In this document: piece after piece, positions 37,395 through 45,670 of the stretch
Layout of the letters: the number at the start of each line of letters is the position of its first letter
Numbering within the stretch: the stretch's first letter is position 1
Assembly: GCA_021808445.1 (NCBI GenBank)
Contig: JAKBBP010000006.1
Coordinates: 1 to 64,000 of the forward strand
Direction: 5' to 3'
DNA length: 64,000 nt
DNA from: Pseudomonadota bacterium
GTDB lineage: Bacteria; Pseudomonadota; Gammaproteobacteria; Burkholderiales; Burkholderiaceae_C
Program-made: the position numbers and the translations under genes
The notes under the pieces: generated by a model
The model's input: the letters and a program-made list of their open reading frames with translations, nothing else
Database searches by the model: none
Told to the model about the DNA's origin: nothing

Positions 37395-38051
37395 TCAGCG
37401 CGGCAGCGCCGGAAGGTCGAGTACCTGGAGCACGGCGAAGAAGTGGCACACGCTGCCGCCCAGCACGAACAGGTGCCACACGCTGTGGGCGTAGCGCAGC
37501 CGCTGGTCCAGCACGAAGAAGACCACGCCAAAGGTATAGGCCACGCCGCCGGCGACCAGCCAGAGCATGGCGCCGCCGGGCATGGCCATCCACAAGGGCC
37601 GGATCGCCACCAGCGCCACCCAGCCCATGGCCAGGTACAGCAGGGTGGACAGGCGGGGAAAGCGCTCGGTGCCCAGGGTCTTGAACAGGATCCCCAGCAC
37701 CGCCAGGCCCCAGACCAGCCCGAACAGGGACCAGCCCCAGGCCCCGCGCAGCACGGTGAGCGTGAACGGCGTGTAGCTTCCGGCGATGAACCCGTAGATC
37801 GCCGCGTGGTCGATCCAGCGCAGCACGATCTTGGCGCGACCTTCGCGCACCGCGTGGTACAGCGTCGAGACCAGGTAGGTCAGCACGGCCGTTGCGCCGA
37901 ACAGGGCGGCGCCGGTCACTGCGCCGGCACCTCGCGCGTGCTCGACCAGGATCGGGATGGCGGCGATGGCCAGCGCCAGGCCCAGCCCGTGCGTGAGGCT
38001 GTTGGCGATTTCCTCGGGGAGGGATTGCAGGGCTTGGGTTGCCGAAGGCAC
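37395..38051 (-). CDS. trhA: TrhA / hemolysin III family membrane protein
   Basis: This 218-residue protein has seven predicted helices and the PAQR/hemolysin III pattern: EEIANSLTHGLG near the start, STLYHA (near residue 68), WIDHAAIYGFIAGSYTPF, and HSVWHLFVLGG near the end. The metal-binding His residues are all present. Members help keep membrane energy balance and fluidity. GTG at 38051 is chosen because GGAG stands six bases before it. It lies 46 bases after paralog gene A. Confidence 0.88.
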   Translation of the reverse strand: MPSATQALQSLPEEIANSLTHGLGLALAIAAIPILVEHARGAGAVTGAALFGATAVLTYLVSTLYHAVREGRAKIVLRWIDHAAIYGFIAGSYTPFTLTVLRGAWGWSLFGLVWGLAVLGILFKTLGTERFPRLSTLLYLAMGWVALVAIRPLWMAMPGGAMLWLVAGGVAYTFGVVFFVLDQRLRYAHSVWHLFVLGGSVCHFFAVLQVLDLPALPR

Positions 38052-38097
38052 GGGGATCTCCGCGGCGCGTGGGGCGCAACGGCTCCATTGTCGCGCC

Positions 38098-38484
38098 TCA
38101 TGCGTCGGCGTGCAGGCCCTGGGGATCCTCGATCTCGCGCAGCTGCGCGATGCGCAGGTCCTGCGGGTCGCGCGAGCGCAGGCCGCGGCGCATTGCGCAG
38201 ATCCGGTGCGCCCGTCGCTTGCCCAGCGATTCGACGTACACCACGTCGCCTTCGTGCAGACGGGTCTCGGTCGTGACCAGCGTGGGCGGGGTGCTGGAGG
38301 AGAGCCTGACGCGCGCTTGCAGGGGCTGTCGAGACCCCGCATGGGCGAAGGCTGCGAGATGGGGGACCTCTTCGTCGCCGCGCTGGCCGAAATCCGCCTG
38401 CTGGCCTTGCGGCGCGCGGCCGGCCGGCGCTGCGATGGCGTCCGGCCATCCGTCGATCGTGTCCTGTGCTTCGCTTTGCATCAT
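38098..38484 (-). CDS. Unknown protein, paralog A
   Basis: I do not recognise this family. It is a protein of 127-128 residues; either Met of the MM start at 38484/38481 may be used. The C-terminal 70 residues align without gaps to the product at 39583-39963, sharing GDVVYV, HRI, and DLRI-xx-L-x-E-x-E. This core looks like a small beta-rich domain. The N-terminal halves differ. The two genes flank a hydrolase and share an unusual upstream box pair. Cytoplasmic location is likely because no signal peptide is seen. Confidence 0.65.
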   Translation of the reverse strand: MMQSEAQDTIDGWPDAIAAPAGRAPQGQQADFGQRGDEEVPHLAAFAHAGSRQPLQARVRLSSSTPPTLVTTETRLHEGDVVYVESLGKRRAHRICAMRRGLRSRDPQDLRIAQLREIEDPQGLHADA

Positions 38485-38516
38485 GGGGCTCCCGGAGTCC
38501 ACGTGATGCATCCATG

Positions 38517-38557
38517 CTAGGAACCCGTGTCCGGGATGGCGTCCAACTATTTCACGG
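38517..38557 (-). promoter_or_regulatory. Conserved box pair upstream of paralog A
   Basis: Read on the minus strand: CCGTGAAATAGTTG, 22 bases, then CCTAG, ending 32 bases before the ATG at 38484. The same boxes with the same 22-base gap precede paralog B (39997-40037). The spacing is too long for an ordinary sigma-70 pair, so box one may be an activator or alternative-sigma site, with TAGCAT as a weak -10. This is inference from two copies. Confidence 0.6.
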
Positions 38558-38585
38558 CGGTGCGCGCAGGGATCGGCGAGACACG

Positions 38586-38599
38586 CAACTATTTCACGG
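38586..38599 (-). promoter_or_regulatory. Third copy of the 14-bp box
   Basis: This is an exact copy of CCGTGAAATAGTTG (minus strand), 42 bases from the copy at 38544-38557, which is four helical turns. It lacks a downstream CCTAG. It lies 69 bases before the plus-strand hydrolase ATG and could serve either gene. Two related stretches (TGTCC-GGGATGGCG type) at 38529-38541 and 38633-38646 bracket the pair. Confidence 0.55.
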
Positions 38600-38668
38600 T
38601 TATCCTGGGATTCGCACGAGGGGACACGACACTGTCCCGGATGGCGTGCGCGAATTCCCGGAACTTTC

Positions 38669-39520
38669 ATGCCGATTCCTTCCCATCTCCAGACCCGCGA
38701 ACAATTCACCGCCGCCTACGACAACCTGTCGGTCATCGACGATGCCGACAGCGTGGTCTCGGCCCTGCGTGAGCGCAGCCGGGCCTTCCACGCAGCCCAC
38801 GCCTGCGTCGCCGACGTACCCTACGGACCGGGTCCGCGCCAGGTCTACGACTGGTATCCCGCGCGCTGCGAGGATCCGGCGTCGGCCCCGGTCCTGGTGT
38901 TCATCCACGGCGGCTACTGGCAGGCGCGCGACAAGCGCGATTTCTGTTGCGTGGGCAGCGGCCCGCTGGCCGCGGGCCTGCACCTGGTCATGGCCGAATA
39001 CACCTTGGCCCCGCAATCGAGCCTGCCGGGGATGGTGACGGAAATCGGGCGTCTGCTCGATGCGCTGTCCACGCATCCCGTCCTGGGCGGCCAGGCCCGT
39101 CGCGGCCCCCGGCTCGTACTGAGCGGGCATTCGGCCGGAGCGCATCTCGCGGCCATGCATCGAATGCACGGCGCGGTGGCCGGCGTGCTGGCGATCAGCG
39201 GACTGTTCGATCTGGAGCCGATCCGGCGTGGCGCGCTCAACGACGCGCTGGGTCTGGACGAAGCGCAGGTGGCGGATTGCAGTCCGCAATTCCGGGTCGG
39301 CCCGGGGGCGCCTACGGTGGTCGCGGTCGGCGGGGCGGAACTGCCGGAGTTGCAGCGTCAAAGCCGGGAATACGCCGAGGCGCTGCGTGGCGCCGCGCAG
39401 ATCACGCGCCTGATCGACGTGTCGGGGGCGAACCACCTGAGCATCCTTGCCGAACTCGAAAGCCGCGAGGGGGCCTTGCTGGCCGAGGCCCTCGCGCTGG
39501 TCGAGCGCGCGCGGCGCTGA
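38669..39520 (+). CDS. Alpha/beta hydrolase, arylformamidase-like
   Basis: This 283-residue esterase has the HGG oxyanion motif (FIHGGYWQ near residue 76), the nucleophile elbow GHSAGA (Ser near 153) and a late His in SGANHLS (near 253). This pattern matches kynurenine formamidase-like and carboxylesterase proteins. The N-terminal 60 residues include a conserved YDN stretch typical of formamidases. No kynurenine genes are nearby. It sits between two paralogous unknowns that share upstream boxes, so it may belong to the same response. Confidence 0.82.
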   Translation: MPIPSHLQTREQFTAAYDNLSVIDDADSVVSALRERSRAFHAAHACVADVPYGPGPRQVYDWYPARCEDPASAPVLVFIHGGYWQARDKRDFCCVGSGPLAAGLHLVMAEYTLAPQSSLPGMVTEIGRLLDALSTHPVLGGQARRGPRLVLSGHSAGAHLAAMHRMHGAVAGVLAISGLFDLEPIRRGALNDALGLDEAQVADCSPQFRVGPGAPTVVAVGGAELPELQRQSREYAEALRGAAQITRLIDVSGANHLSILAELESREGALLAEALALVERARR

Positions 39521-39549
39521 GCCGCGGCAGGCGGGAGCCCGCCAGGAAG

Positions 39550-39589
39550 CGCTCAGGACCGCTCAGGTCCGCTCAGGACCGCTCAGGAC
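39550..39589. repeat. 10-bp tandem repeat (4 units)
   Basis: Four units of CGCTCAGGAC, the second with one change, overlap the stop codon of paralog B. Each unit contains a potential minus-strand TGA. The unit is not a multiple of three. It may be a slippage product. Confidence 0.85.
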
Positions 39590-39963
39590 GCCAGTTCCTC
39601 GCGCTGCTCGAGTTCCTCGAGTTCGCCGATGCGCAGGTCCGCGCTGTCGCGGGCACGCGCCCCGCTGCGCAGATACAGGATGCGGTGGGGCCGGCGCTGG
39701 CCGCGCGTGACCACGTAGACCACGTCGCCGTCACGCAGCGAAGCCTCGGTGGTGGTGATGGTCGGCCCAGCGCCGTCGATCAGGCGGACCTTGGCGTCGA
39801 TGGCCTGCTTGTCGTCATGGCCCAGGTAGACGGAGCAGTAGACAGGGTGGGCGGTGCCGCGGGCGCTGAACTCGAGGCCCATGCCCGCGGGCATCGGCAC
39901 GCCCGGCGCCGGCATCGCCTGCGCGCCTCCATCCTCCGCGCCTTCCCACTCGATGAGTCTCAT
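39583..39963 (-). CDS. Unknown protein, paralog B
   Basis: This is a 126-residue protein of unknown family. ATG at 39963 (MRLIEWEG) is chosen; a second, upstream Met at 39969 is possible. Its C-terminal half aligns with paralog A: KVRL, TTTEASLRDGDVVYV, RRPHRI and DLRIGELEELE are the landmarks. The N-terminal half (about 15-60) has a beta-rich stretch with GMGLEF and YCSVYLG. It is the same strand as A and is separated from it only by the hydrolase. The shared upstream boxes suggest common control. Confidence 0.65.
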   Translation of the reverse strand: MRLIEWEGAEDGGAQAMPAPGVPMPAGMGLEFSARGTAHPVYCSVYLGHDDKQAIDAKVRLIDGAGPTITTTEASLRDGDVVYVVTRGQRRPHRILYLRSGARARDSADLRIGELEELEQREELAS

Positions 39964-39996
39964 GAACACCTCCGTAGACAGCCTTGAGCCTGCATC

Positions 39997-40037
39997 CTAG
40001 GAGGGTGCCCCCAGGAAGGCGCGCAACTATTTCACGG
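39997..40037 (-). promoter_or_regulatory. Conserved box pair upstream of paralog B
   Basis: On the minus strand: CCGTGAAATAGTTG at 40024-40037, 22 bases, then CCTAG at 39997-40001, 33 bases before the ATG at 39963. Spacing, box sequence and distance to the start match those of paralog A within one base. Between the boxes CGCC and TCC-GG are also shared. The GGDEF-EAL gene starts 200 bases away on the other strand. Confidence 0.6.
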
Positions 40038-40236
40038 AAATCCGAGCTTTGGTCCCCAAGCCGGCCATCGGCTGCAACAGGAGGGCCAGCTCCCGGGTTT
40101 TCATGGGCTTGTAGCGCGGGGCTCGGTGCTCGTGCATCGAGGAAAACGCGGGCACGCTTCGACCTTGACAAATAATTGACCGTTTGACGAACATTCAGCG
40201 GGCAACCTTTCATTTTGTATTGGGATTTTCGAATCC

Positions 40237-42456
40237 ATGCGCATCGCGCAGACAGAGCCGGCCGAGTCCGTGCACCCTGAAATCCTGCTCGACCCCGGCG
40301 AGCAGCAGGCCATTCTCGAGTACCAGCAGTCGATCCTGCGGGCGGTGCTCGGCGGGCGGGACTCCATCGACATGGTCCGCGAGGTGTGCCACCTGGCTGA
40401 AATGCTGCTTCCCAACGCGGTGGGCACCGTCATGCTGCTCAACCGTGACGATGGCAAGCTGTACGTGCACGCGTCTCCCAGCGTGCCCGAGGTCGCGGTG
40501 CGCCGCCTCAACGGCCTGCAGCCTGGGCCGGGAGGGGGGTCTTGCGGCAATGTGATCTACCGAGGGACTCCGCAGTTCGTCAGCAACACCTTCAGCGACC
40601 CGCGCTGGACGGACCTGCGCCAGATCGCCTACGACTTCAATCTGTGCGCCTGCTGGTCGGTGCCGGTCTATGACGACGCGGGTCAGATCATCGGCACCTT
40701 CGCGCTGTCGAGCTTCGAGCCGCGCGCACCGGGGCGCTTCCACCGCAAGTTGCTGGAGACCGGCGCGAGCCTGGTGGGCATCGTGCTGTCTCATGCGCGC
40801 TGGCAGGACAGCCTGCGGCTGTACGGGCGCGCCTTCGACTCGGCCGAAGAGGGCATGCTGGTCACGGACGCGCAGGCCCGCATCGTCGAGGCGAACCCGA
40901 GCATGTGCCGCATCCTGGGCTATGCGCGGGAGGAGTTGCTGGGGCAGACCCCGCGGATGTTCGCCTCGGGCATGCATGGGCCGGAGTTCTATGCGGCAAT
41001 GTGGGCCTCGCTCCGTGAGGGAGGCGGCTGGAGCGGCGAGATCTGGAACCGGCGCAAGAGCGGCGAGGTCTATCCCGAATGGCTTTCGATCAAGGCCATT
41101 CAGGGCGCCGACGGCAGCGTGAGCAACTACCTCGGGGTGTTCAACGACCTCAGCCAGGCCAAGGCGGCCGAGAATGCGATCCAGCACCTGTCGACCCACG
41201 ACGCGCTGACGGGCTTGCCCAACCGCAGACTGTTTCGCACGCGTTGCGAGAGCCTGCTCGAAAGTGGCGCGAAGCTCACCCTCGTCTGCGTGAACATCGA
41301 TGATTTTCGCAGCGTGAACGAGACCTTCGGGCTGGGCGCGGGGGACCAGGTCCTGCATGCATGGGCCGCGCGCCTGCAGGCTTGCGCCGGAGATGCGGGC
41401 AATGTGTGCAGGTGGAATGGGGATGAGTTTCTCGTCATGGCCTCCTCGGCCGCCGAGCTGGACGCGGCCGACTTGTGCGAGCGCATCGCGCAGACCGCGG
41501 AGCTGGCCTTCGACCCGGGGGGCAGGGTGCTGGAACTGACGCTGTCCCAGGGGGTGGCCCAGTTTCCCGAGGATGCGGGGAATTTCGATGATCTTCTGGG
41601 CCAGGCCGCGGCTGCGTTGCACGACGCCAAGGCCGCGGGCAAGAACATCGTGCGCTACGCGACGCCGGGCGCCAGCGAGCGCGCGCGGGAACATTTCCGC
41701 CTCGCCCAGGGGCTGCGGCGCGCGCTGTCCCGGCAGGAGTTCGAACTGCATTACCAGCCGCAGGTCGATCTGCGCAATGGGCAGGTGATCGGGGCCGAGG
41801 CGCTGTTGCGCTGGCGGGATCCGGAGCGTGGACTGGTGGAGCCGGGAGCCTTCATCGGCGTGGCCGAGCGGACCGGGCTGATCGTCGAGATGGGAGCCTG
41901 GGTTCTCGATCGAGCCTGCGCCGACGCCGCGCGCTGGCATGCGATGGGCCTGGGCAGGCTGCCGCTGAGCGTGAACGTGTCGGTGGTGCAGATGCGAAGG
42001 GGTGATTTTCCGCAGTTGCTGGCGGATGCGATCGGGCGCCACGGGCTGGAGCCGGGGCAGCTCGAGGTGGAGTTGACCGAGTCGGTCTTTCTGGACGATG
42101 CCGCGCGCATGCGCACGGTGCTCGCCGGCTTGAAGCGCTCGGGCCTGCGCATCGCCATCGACGACTTCGGCACGGGCTATTCCAGCCTGGCCTACCTGCG
42201 CCGGCTGGACGTCGACCGGCTCAAGATCGACCGCAGCTTCGTGTTGGGGCTGACGGAGGATGCCGACGCGGCCGCCATCGTCAGTGCGGTGATCCAGATG
42301 GCCCACGCGCTGGGTCTGCAGGTTCTCGCCGAGGGGGTCGAGGATCAGGCCACGATGCAAGGCCTGCGCGAACTCGGCTGCGACGAGGCCCAGGGTTACT
42401 GGTTCCACCGCCCGATGGCGCGCGACGCCCTGGAACGCCTGCTGGTGGCCGCTTGA
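40237..42456 (+). CDS. GAF-PAS-GGDEF-EAL c-di-GMP protein
   Basis: This 739-residue soluble protein has a GAF domain (about 30-185), a PAS domain (about 200-315), GGDEF (about 320-475) and EAL (about 490-735). The GGDEF loop is NGDEF, so cyclase activity is doubtful. The EAL domain keeps the catalytic set: EALLRW, the Asn in NVSVVQ, ELTES, DDFGTGYSS, the Lys in LKIDRS and EGVE. It is therefore expected to hydrolyse c-di-GMP, with the sensory and NGDEF domains as regulators. It diverges from paralog B. Confidence 0.88.
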   Translation: MRIAQTEPAESVHPEILLDPGEQQAILEYQQSILRAVLGGRDSIDMVREVCHLAEMLLPNAVGTVMLLNRDDGKLYVHASPSVPEVAVRRLNGLQPGPGGGSCGNVIYRGTPQFVSNTFSDPRWTDLRQIAYDFNLCACWSVPVYDDAGQIIGTFALSSFEPRAPGRFHRKLLETGASLVGIVLSHARWQDSLRLYGRAFDSAEEGMLVTDAQARIVEANPSMCRILGYAREELLGQTPRMFASGMHGPEFYAAMWASLREGGGWSGEIWNRRKSGEVYPEWLSIKAIQGADGSVSNYLGVFNDLSQAKAAENAIQHLSTHDALTGLPNRRLFRTRCESLLESGAKLTLVCVNIDDFRSVNETFGLGAGDQVLHAWAARLQACAGDAGNVCRWNGDEFLVMASSAAELDAADLCERIAQTAELAFDPGGRVLELTLSQGVAQFPEDAGNFDDLLGQAAAALHDAKAAGKNIVRYATPGASERAREHFRLAQGLRRALSRQEFELHYQPQVDLRNGQVIGAEALLRWRDPERGLVEPGAFIGVAERTGLIVEMGAWVLDRACADAARWHAMGLGRLPLSVNVSVVQMRRGDFPQLLADAIGRHGLEPGQLEVELTESVFLDDAARMRTVLAGLKRSGLRIAIDDFGTGYSSLAYLRRLDVDRLKIDRSFVLGLTEDADAAAIVSAVIQMAHALGLQVLAEGVEDQATMQGLRELGCDEAQGYWFHRPMARDALERLLVAA

Positions 42457-42496
42457 AGTCCCCCGGCGGCCCCTGTCGCTCAACAGTCTGCCAGGC

Positions 42497-42522
42497 CACG
42501 GACCCGCCGTGGCGGGCCCGTG
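42497..42522. terminator. Hairpin between convergent genes
   Basis: CACGGACCCGCC, two bases, then GGCGGGCCCGTG form a 12-bp stem with one mismatch between the GGDEF-EAL gene and the convergent KGG gene. There is no T tract, so a terminator role is plausible but not certain. Confidence 0.5.
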
Positions 42523-42565
42523 AAAGCCTGTAGCCAGGCCTTGCGGCACGAACGGGCAGGCCCGT

Positions 42566-42937
42566 TCAGTGTTGTCCGCCTTTGTGGCCCGCCTGCGCGG
42601 CGCGTTCCGGGTCGTTCTTGAAATTGCCGCCGGAAACCTGGCCACCCTTGTGGCCTGCCTCGGCCGCGCGCGCCGGATCGTTCTTGAAATTGCCTCCGGA
42701 GACCTGACCGCCCTTGTGGCCGGCTTCGGCCGCACGTTCCGGGTCGTTCTTGAAATTGCCTCCGGAAACCTGACCACCCTTGTGACCGGCCTCGGCCGCA
42801 CGTTCCGGGTCGTTCTTGAAATTGCCGCCGGAGGCCTGGCCTCCCTTCGAGGGGATCTGGCGTTGCTGCTCTTCGCTCATCGAGGCGAAGCCTCGCTTGG
42901 AGGTGTCCTGCTGGCCCTGCTGGGTATGTTCAGCCAT
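42566..42937 (-). CDS. KGG-repeat stress protein (GsiB-like)
   Basis: This 123-residue hydrophilic protein begins MAEHTQQGQQ and RGFASMSEEQQRQIPSKGG. Four near-identical 22-residue repeats with GHKGGQVSGGNFKNDPERAAEA as unit landmarks follow. Such KGG proteins are general-stress, hydrophilin-like and are thought to protect against desiccation or heat. The repeats are coded by a 66-bp tandem unit. The gene lies opposite the GGDEF-EAL gene and next to a palindrome-rich spacer that may hold its promoter. Confidence 0.85.
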   Translation of the reverse strand: MAEHTQQGQQDTSKRGFASMSEEQQRQIPSKGGQASGGNFKNDPERAAEAGHKGGQVSGGNFKNDPERAAEAGHKGGQVSGGNFKNDPARAAEAGHKGGQVSGGNFKNDPERAAQAGHKGGQH

Positions 42938-43317
42938 TTTCCGCTCCTTGGATTCGGGTTCACTGGATGAATGAAAATCGCAAATCGAACATTCCCGAAT
43001 GTCCAGCGCGCATTCAACGGAATGCTTCGCATCGCGGGAATGTCCTTGTCTGCCGTTTCAGTTTATCGAGAAACCGGTATTCGTGAATGGCGTCACGAAT
43101 GACCAATGGTCGGTGAATGGTTTTATTGAATGTGGTTTCTTTGAATAAATCCGGTTGATTTGAAAATTCGTTGAATGTGCTGGGGTGCTCGCCCCGGTCC
43201 ATCGAGGCAATCTCCGAGCACTACGAACATGACCGGAGCGAGGCTGCGCCCGAGCTTTCCTGGCCTCGGGGCCCTGTGGCTGCGGCCCCCGAGAGGGGCC
43301 GCAGGTCCGGCCGAGCA
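42938..43317. other. 380-bp low-GC spacer dense in inverted repeats
   Basis: No gene is supported. The spacer is unusually AT-rich for this genome. It contains ACATTCCCG (42989-42997) with its complement CGGGAATGT (43035-43043), ATTCGTGA-ATGGCG-TCACGAAT (43079-43100) and GACCA-A-TGGTC (43101-43111). Short GAATG words recur across 43080-43180. It separates the KGG gene from the next minus-strand gene and probably carries the KGG promoter. A small RNA cannot be excluded. Confidence 0.6.
43280..43304 (-). terminator. Hairpin after the small secreted-protein gene
   Basis: CTGCGGCCCC, five bases, GGGGCCGCAG is a perfect 10-bp stem, 13 bases past the stop of the 43318-43605 gene on its strand. There is no clear T tract. 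It probably marks the transcript end. Confidence 0.6.
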
Positions 43318-43605
43318 CTACTTGCTGCTCAGGGCCCGCTTGGTCGCGTGGTAACCGTGCACCACGCCGTGGGCCACGTCCTTGCCCACGGTCTTGCCGG
43401 CATGCCAGACGCCGTGGCCGGCCTCGGAGCCCACATGCACGATCGCATGCCCGGCGTGGGAGGCGTCCTTCTTCAGGGTGTGTCCATACTCGGACACGCT
43501 CATGGCCTGGGCGCTGGCGCACAGGCCCGCGGCCGCGGCAGCCGCGCAGACCAGGCGCAGCCCGAGCCGCAGTCGGGCGGGGTACTTGCGAGGAGCTTGG
43601 GACAT
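43318..43605 (-). CDS. Small secreted His/Lys-rich protein
   Basis: This 95-residue protein has a Sec signal peptide (about 1-34, cleavage after AQA). The short mature chain is rich in His, Gly, Ala and Lys: SVSEYGHTL, ASHAGHAIVHVG, HGVVHGYHATKRA. The spaced His residues (every 3-5 positions in a helix) could bind metal or heme, but no known family is recognised. A CGGAG ribosome site stands before ATG 43605. It lies alone between the spacer and a diguanylate cyclase gene. Confidence 0.6.
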   Translation of the reverse strand: MSQAPRKYPARLRLGLRLVCAAAAAAGLCASAQAMSVSEYGHTLKKDASHAGHAIVHVGSEAGHGVWHAGKTVGKDVAHGVVHGYHATKRALSSK

Positions 43606-43723
43606 CGATGGATTCTCCGGATGGAGCGGGCTGCAGCCCGCGGGTACTCCCCCACGGAACGCGCGAGGCCCGGTGCACCGACCGGGAGGCGCGCGCGTCG
43701 TCGATGTGTTGTTGTCGGGGACA

Positions 43724-44893
43724 TTATGCCAGCCGGGCCGGGTTTTCACGGAGCCAGGGCGCGCGTGCGGGCCACCAGCTGCGATGTCGCCCCTTGTGCT
43801 TCTTGCCGTGGTACATCGCGGCGTCGGCATGGCGCAGCAGCATGTCCGCCTCGGAGCGGTCGAGGGGGTAGCGCGCCACGCCGATGGTCATGCCCACCCG
43901 CGCCGAGGATCCGGCCAGCTCGAAATCATGCTCCACCGCGCGGTGCAGGCGCTCCACGACCGCATCGAGCTGCACCACGGCGCGATCGGGGTCGATATCC
44001 TCGACCAGGAGCACGAATTCGTCGCCCCCCAGCCGGGCGACGAGTTCATTCGCGCGCAGTTCCTCGCGCCAGCGCGCGGCCAGCTGGCGCAGCAGCTCGT
44101 CTCCCGCGGCATGCCCGAGGGAATCGTTGACGGGCTTGAAGTCATCCAGATCGATGTAGCCCAGGGCCACCTCGGTACCCTGGCGCCGGGCGCGTGCCAG
44201 GGCCTGCTGCAGGCGCGTATCCAGTTCCAGTCGATTGCCCAGGCCGGTCAGGGGGTCTCGCGACAACTGGGCCGAGGCCTGCGCGCGATGCAGGGCGATG
44301 TGCTGGAACTGGGCGTGGGTCCTGCGGGTCGCGTGCAGCAGGAACGCCGTGTACAGCACGTACAGCAGGCCCAGCCCGGGCGGCAGGGAGCGGGCGACCA
44401 GCAGCAGGTGCCAGGTCGCGGCGGCCACCGTGGGCATCACGAACAGCAGTGCGGAAACCCAGTCGGCCGAGTAGATGGCCATGCCGGCCCCGCACACGGC
44501 GCTGGCGATCAGCGCCACGGCCAGGGCGTGCATGGGATCGGCCGGGAACAGCAGGGCCGGCAGGATGGCCCAGGCCAGGCCCACGGCGAGCACGCTCAGC
44601 CGGGTCCTGCGCAACCACAGCAAGGGGGCCTTCTGCACGTTGCCTGGAGCGCGCGCGCGCAGCCAGGTCACGATGCGGACCAGGTACAGGGCGCAGTAGG
44701 CCGCCAGCCAGGCCAGCAGGGCGCGCGGAGGATCCACGCCGCGCAGGATCCACGCGGTGATCGCGGCGGAGCTGATGCCGGCGGCGAAATTCACCGGTAC
44801 GCCGCGCAGCAACAATTGCACCAGGTCTGCCGCGACGTCGTCGGTGATGGCCTTCGAGGCCCTGGCCTTGCGTGCCGTGGCGGCCGGGCTCAT
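43724..44893 (-). CDS. Membrane diguanylate cyclase
   Basis: This 389-residue protein has five or six membrane helices in residues about 25-195. A full GGDEF domain (about 210-375) follows, with RDPLTGLGNR, YIDLDDFKPVND, the catalytic LGGDEF and the late AMYHGKK. The active site is intact, so it should make c-di-GMP. No RxxD inhibitory site is evident before GGDEF. The GGDEF domain resembles that of the large protein at 46243. It stands as a single gene. Confidence 0.9.
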   Translation of the reverse strand: MSPAATARKARASKAITDDVAADLVQLLLRGVPVNFAAGISSAAITAWILRGVDPPRALLAWLAAYCALYLVRIVTWLRARAPGNVQKAPLLWLRRTRLSVLAVGLAWAILPALLFPADPMHALAVALIASAVCGAGMAIYSADWVSALLFVMPTVAAATWHLLLVARSLPPGLGLLYVLYTAFLLHATRRTHAQFQHIALHRAQASAQLSRDPLTGLGNRLELDTRLQQALARARRQGTEVALGYIDLDDFKPVNDSLGHAAGDELLRQLAARWREELRANELVARLGGDEFVLLVEDIDPDRAVVQLDAVVERLHRAVEHDFELAGSSARVGMTIGVARYPLDRSEADMLLRHADAAMYHGKKHKGRHRSWWPARAPWLRENPARLA

Positions 44894-45073
44894 GGGCGAC
44901 GGTTCCCGGGCGGGAATCTGCGTCGGTCGGAAGGGCGCATGCTGGAATCCCCCTGCGGTACGTCAACCGCCTGTCAGGCCCTGCGAGGGGCAATCGGCGA
45001 AGTGTAGGTCCGGCGACCGAAGCGGTCCGTGAAACTTTGCACGTTCGGAGGGGGTTTCTCGTGGCTGCGGAGC

Positions 45074-45670
45074 TCAGCCGAAGCGAAAGCTGGCAAAAAA
45101 GAAGGCCACGTTTCCGTTATTTAGTTTGTTATTGACTTTGGGGAGATAAGTTCCATAAAGGCGTACCGGGCCGACACCTAATGAAACCAAGGGAAGCGCA
45201 ATCGGAAATGGGATATTGTTCAGAATGTCCGCGCGGGAGGTCAGGCCCGCCGTGTATCCCGCCCCCAGGCTGATCGGGCCGTCCTCGGGGCGCCAGATCC
45301 ATTGTTTCGCGTACCCCACCACGGGCTCGGCATTGCGATGCGAGTCGGAAAAGATCATCGCGTAGACCATTTCCTCGTTGCCGTCCGGGTCCACCAGGCG
45401 CCTGGCACCGCCGAAGCCCCAGGCGTGGCTGTTGAGCTTGGCGAGCTTGGCGGCGGTGTAGGTGCGCGGATCATGCCACGCATACCCCGTGAGGAAGAGC
45501 CGGTCCTGTCCCTGGTCATAGACCGTGCGCAGGTGGGAGCCGGCCTGCGAGATCCAGCCTTCCCCGTCCGCCAGGACCCCCGCCTGGCAGCCGTGGGCGG
45601 CGCAGGCCGCTGCCAGGCTGCAGACGGCGAGGGCCTTTCTCAGGACGGGTGCGCGCTTCGGGGGCGTCAC
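45074..45670 (-). CDS. pagP: Lipid A palmitoyltransferase PagP
   Basis: This 198-residue outer-membrane enzyme adds palmitate to lipid A. The signal peptide (about 1-28) is followed by the PagP beta-barrel with GYAWHDPRTY (catalytic His), WGFGGAR, YAMIFSDSH (catalytic Ser near SDS), GYTAGLTSR, PLVSLGVGPV and the end GNVAFFFASFRFG, which finishes with an aromatic barrel strand. GTG at 45670 overlaps the TGA of the upstream gene (GTGA). No Shine-Dalgarno is seen, so translation is probably coupled. Confidence 0.88.
   Translation of the reverse strand: MTPPKRAPVLRKALAVCSLAAACAAHGCQAGVLADGEGWISQAGSHLRTVYDQGQDRLFLTGYAWHDPRTYTAAKLAKLNSHAWGFGGARRLVDPDGNEEMVYAMIFSDSHRNAEPVVGYAKQWIWRPEDGPISLGAGYTAGLTSRADILNNIPFPIALPLVSLGVGPVRLYGTYLPKVNNKLNNGNVAFFFASFRFG

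Noticed and set aside
38544-38599. Insertion-sequence ends
   Set aside because: The 14-bp boxes recur in the same orientation with fixed distance to two gene starts and there is no transposase, so a regulatory role is preferred, though an IS origin is not excluded.
43014-43202. 62-codon minus-strand frame in the low-GC spacer
   Set aside because: No ribosome site, no recognisable domain and dense dyads across it. Treated as noncoding.
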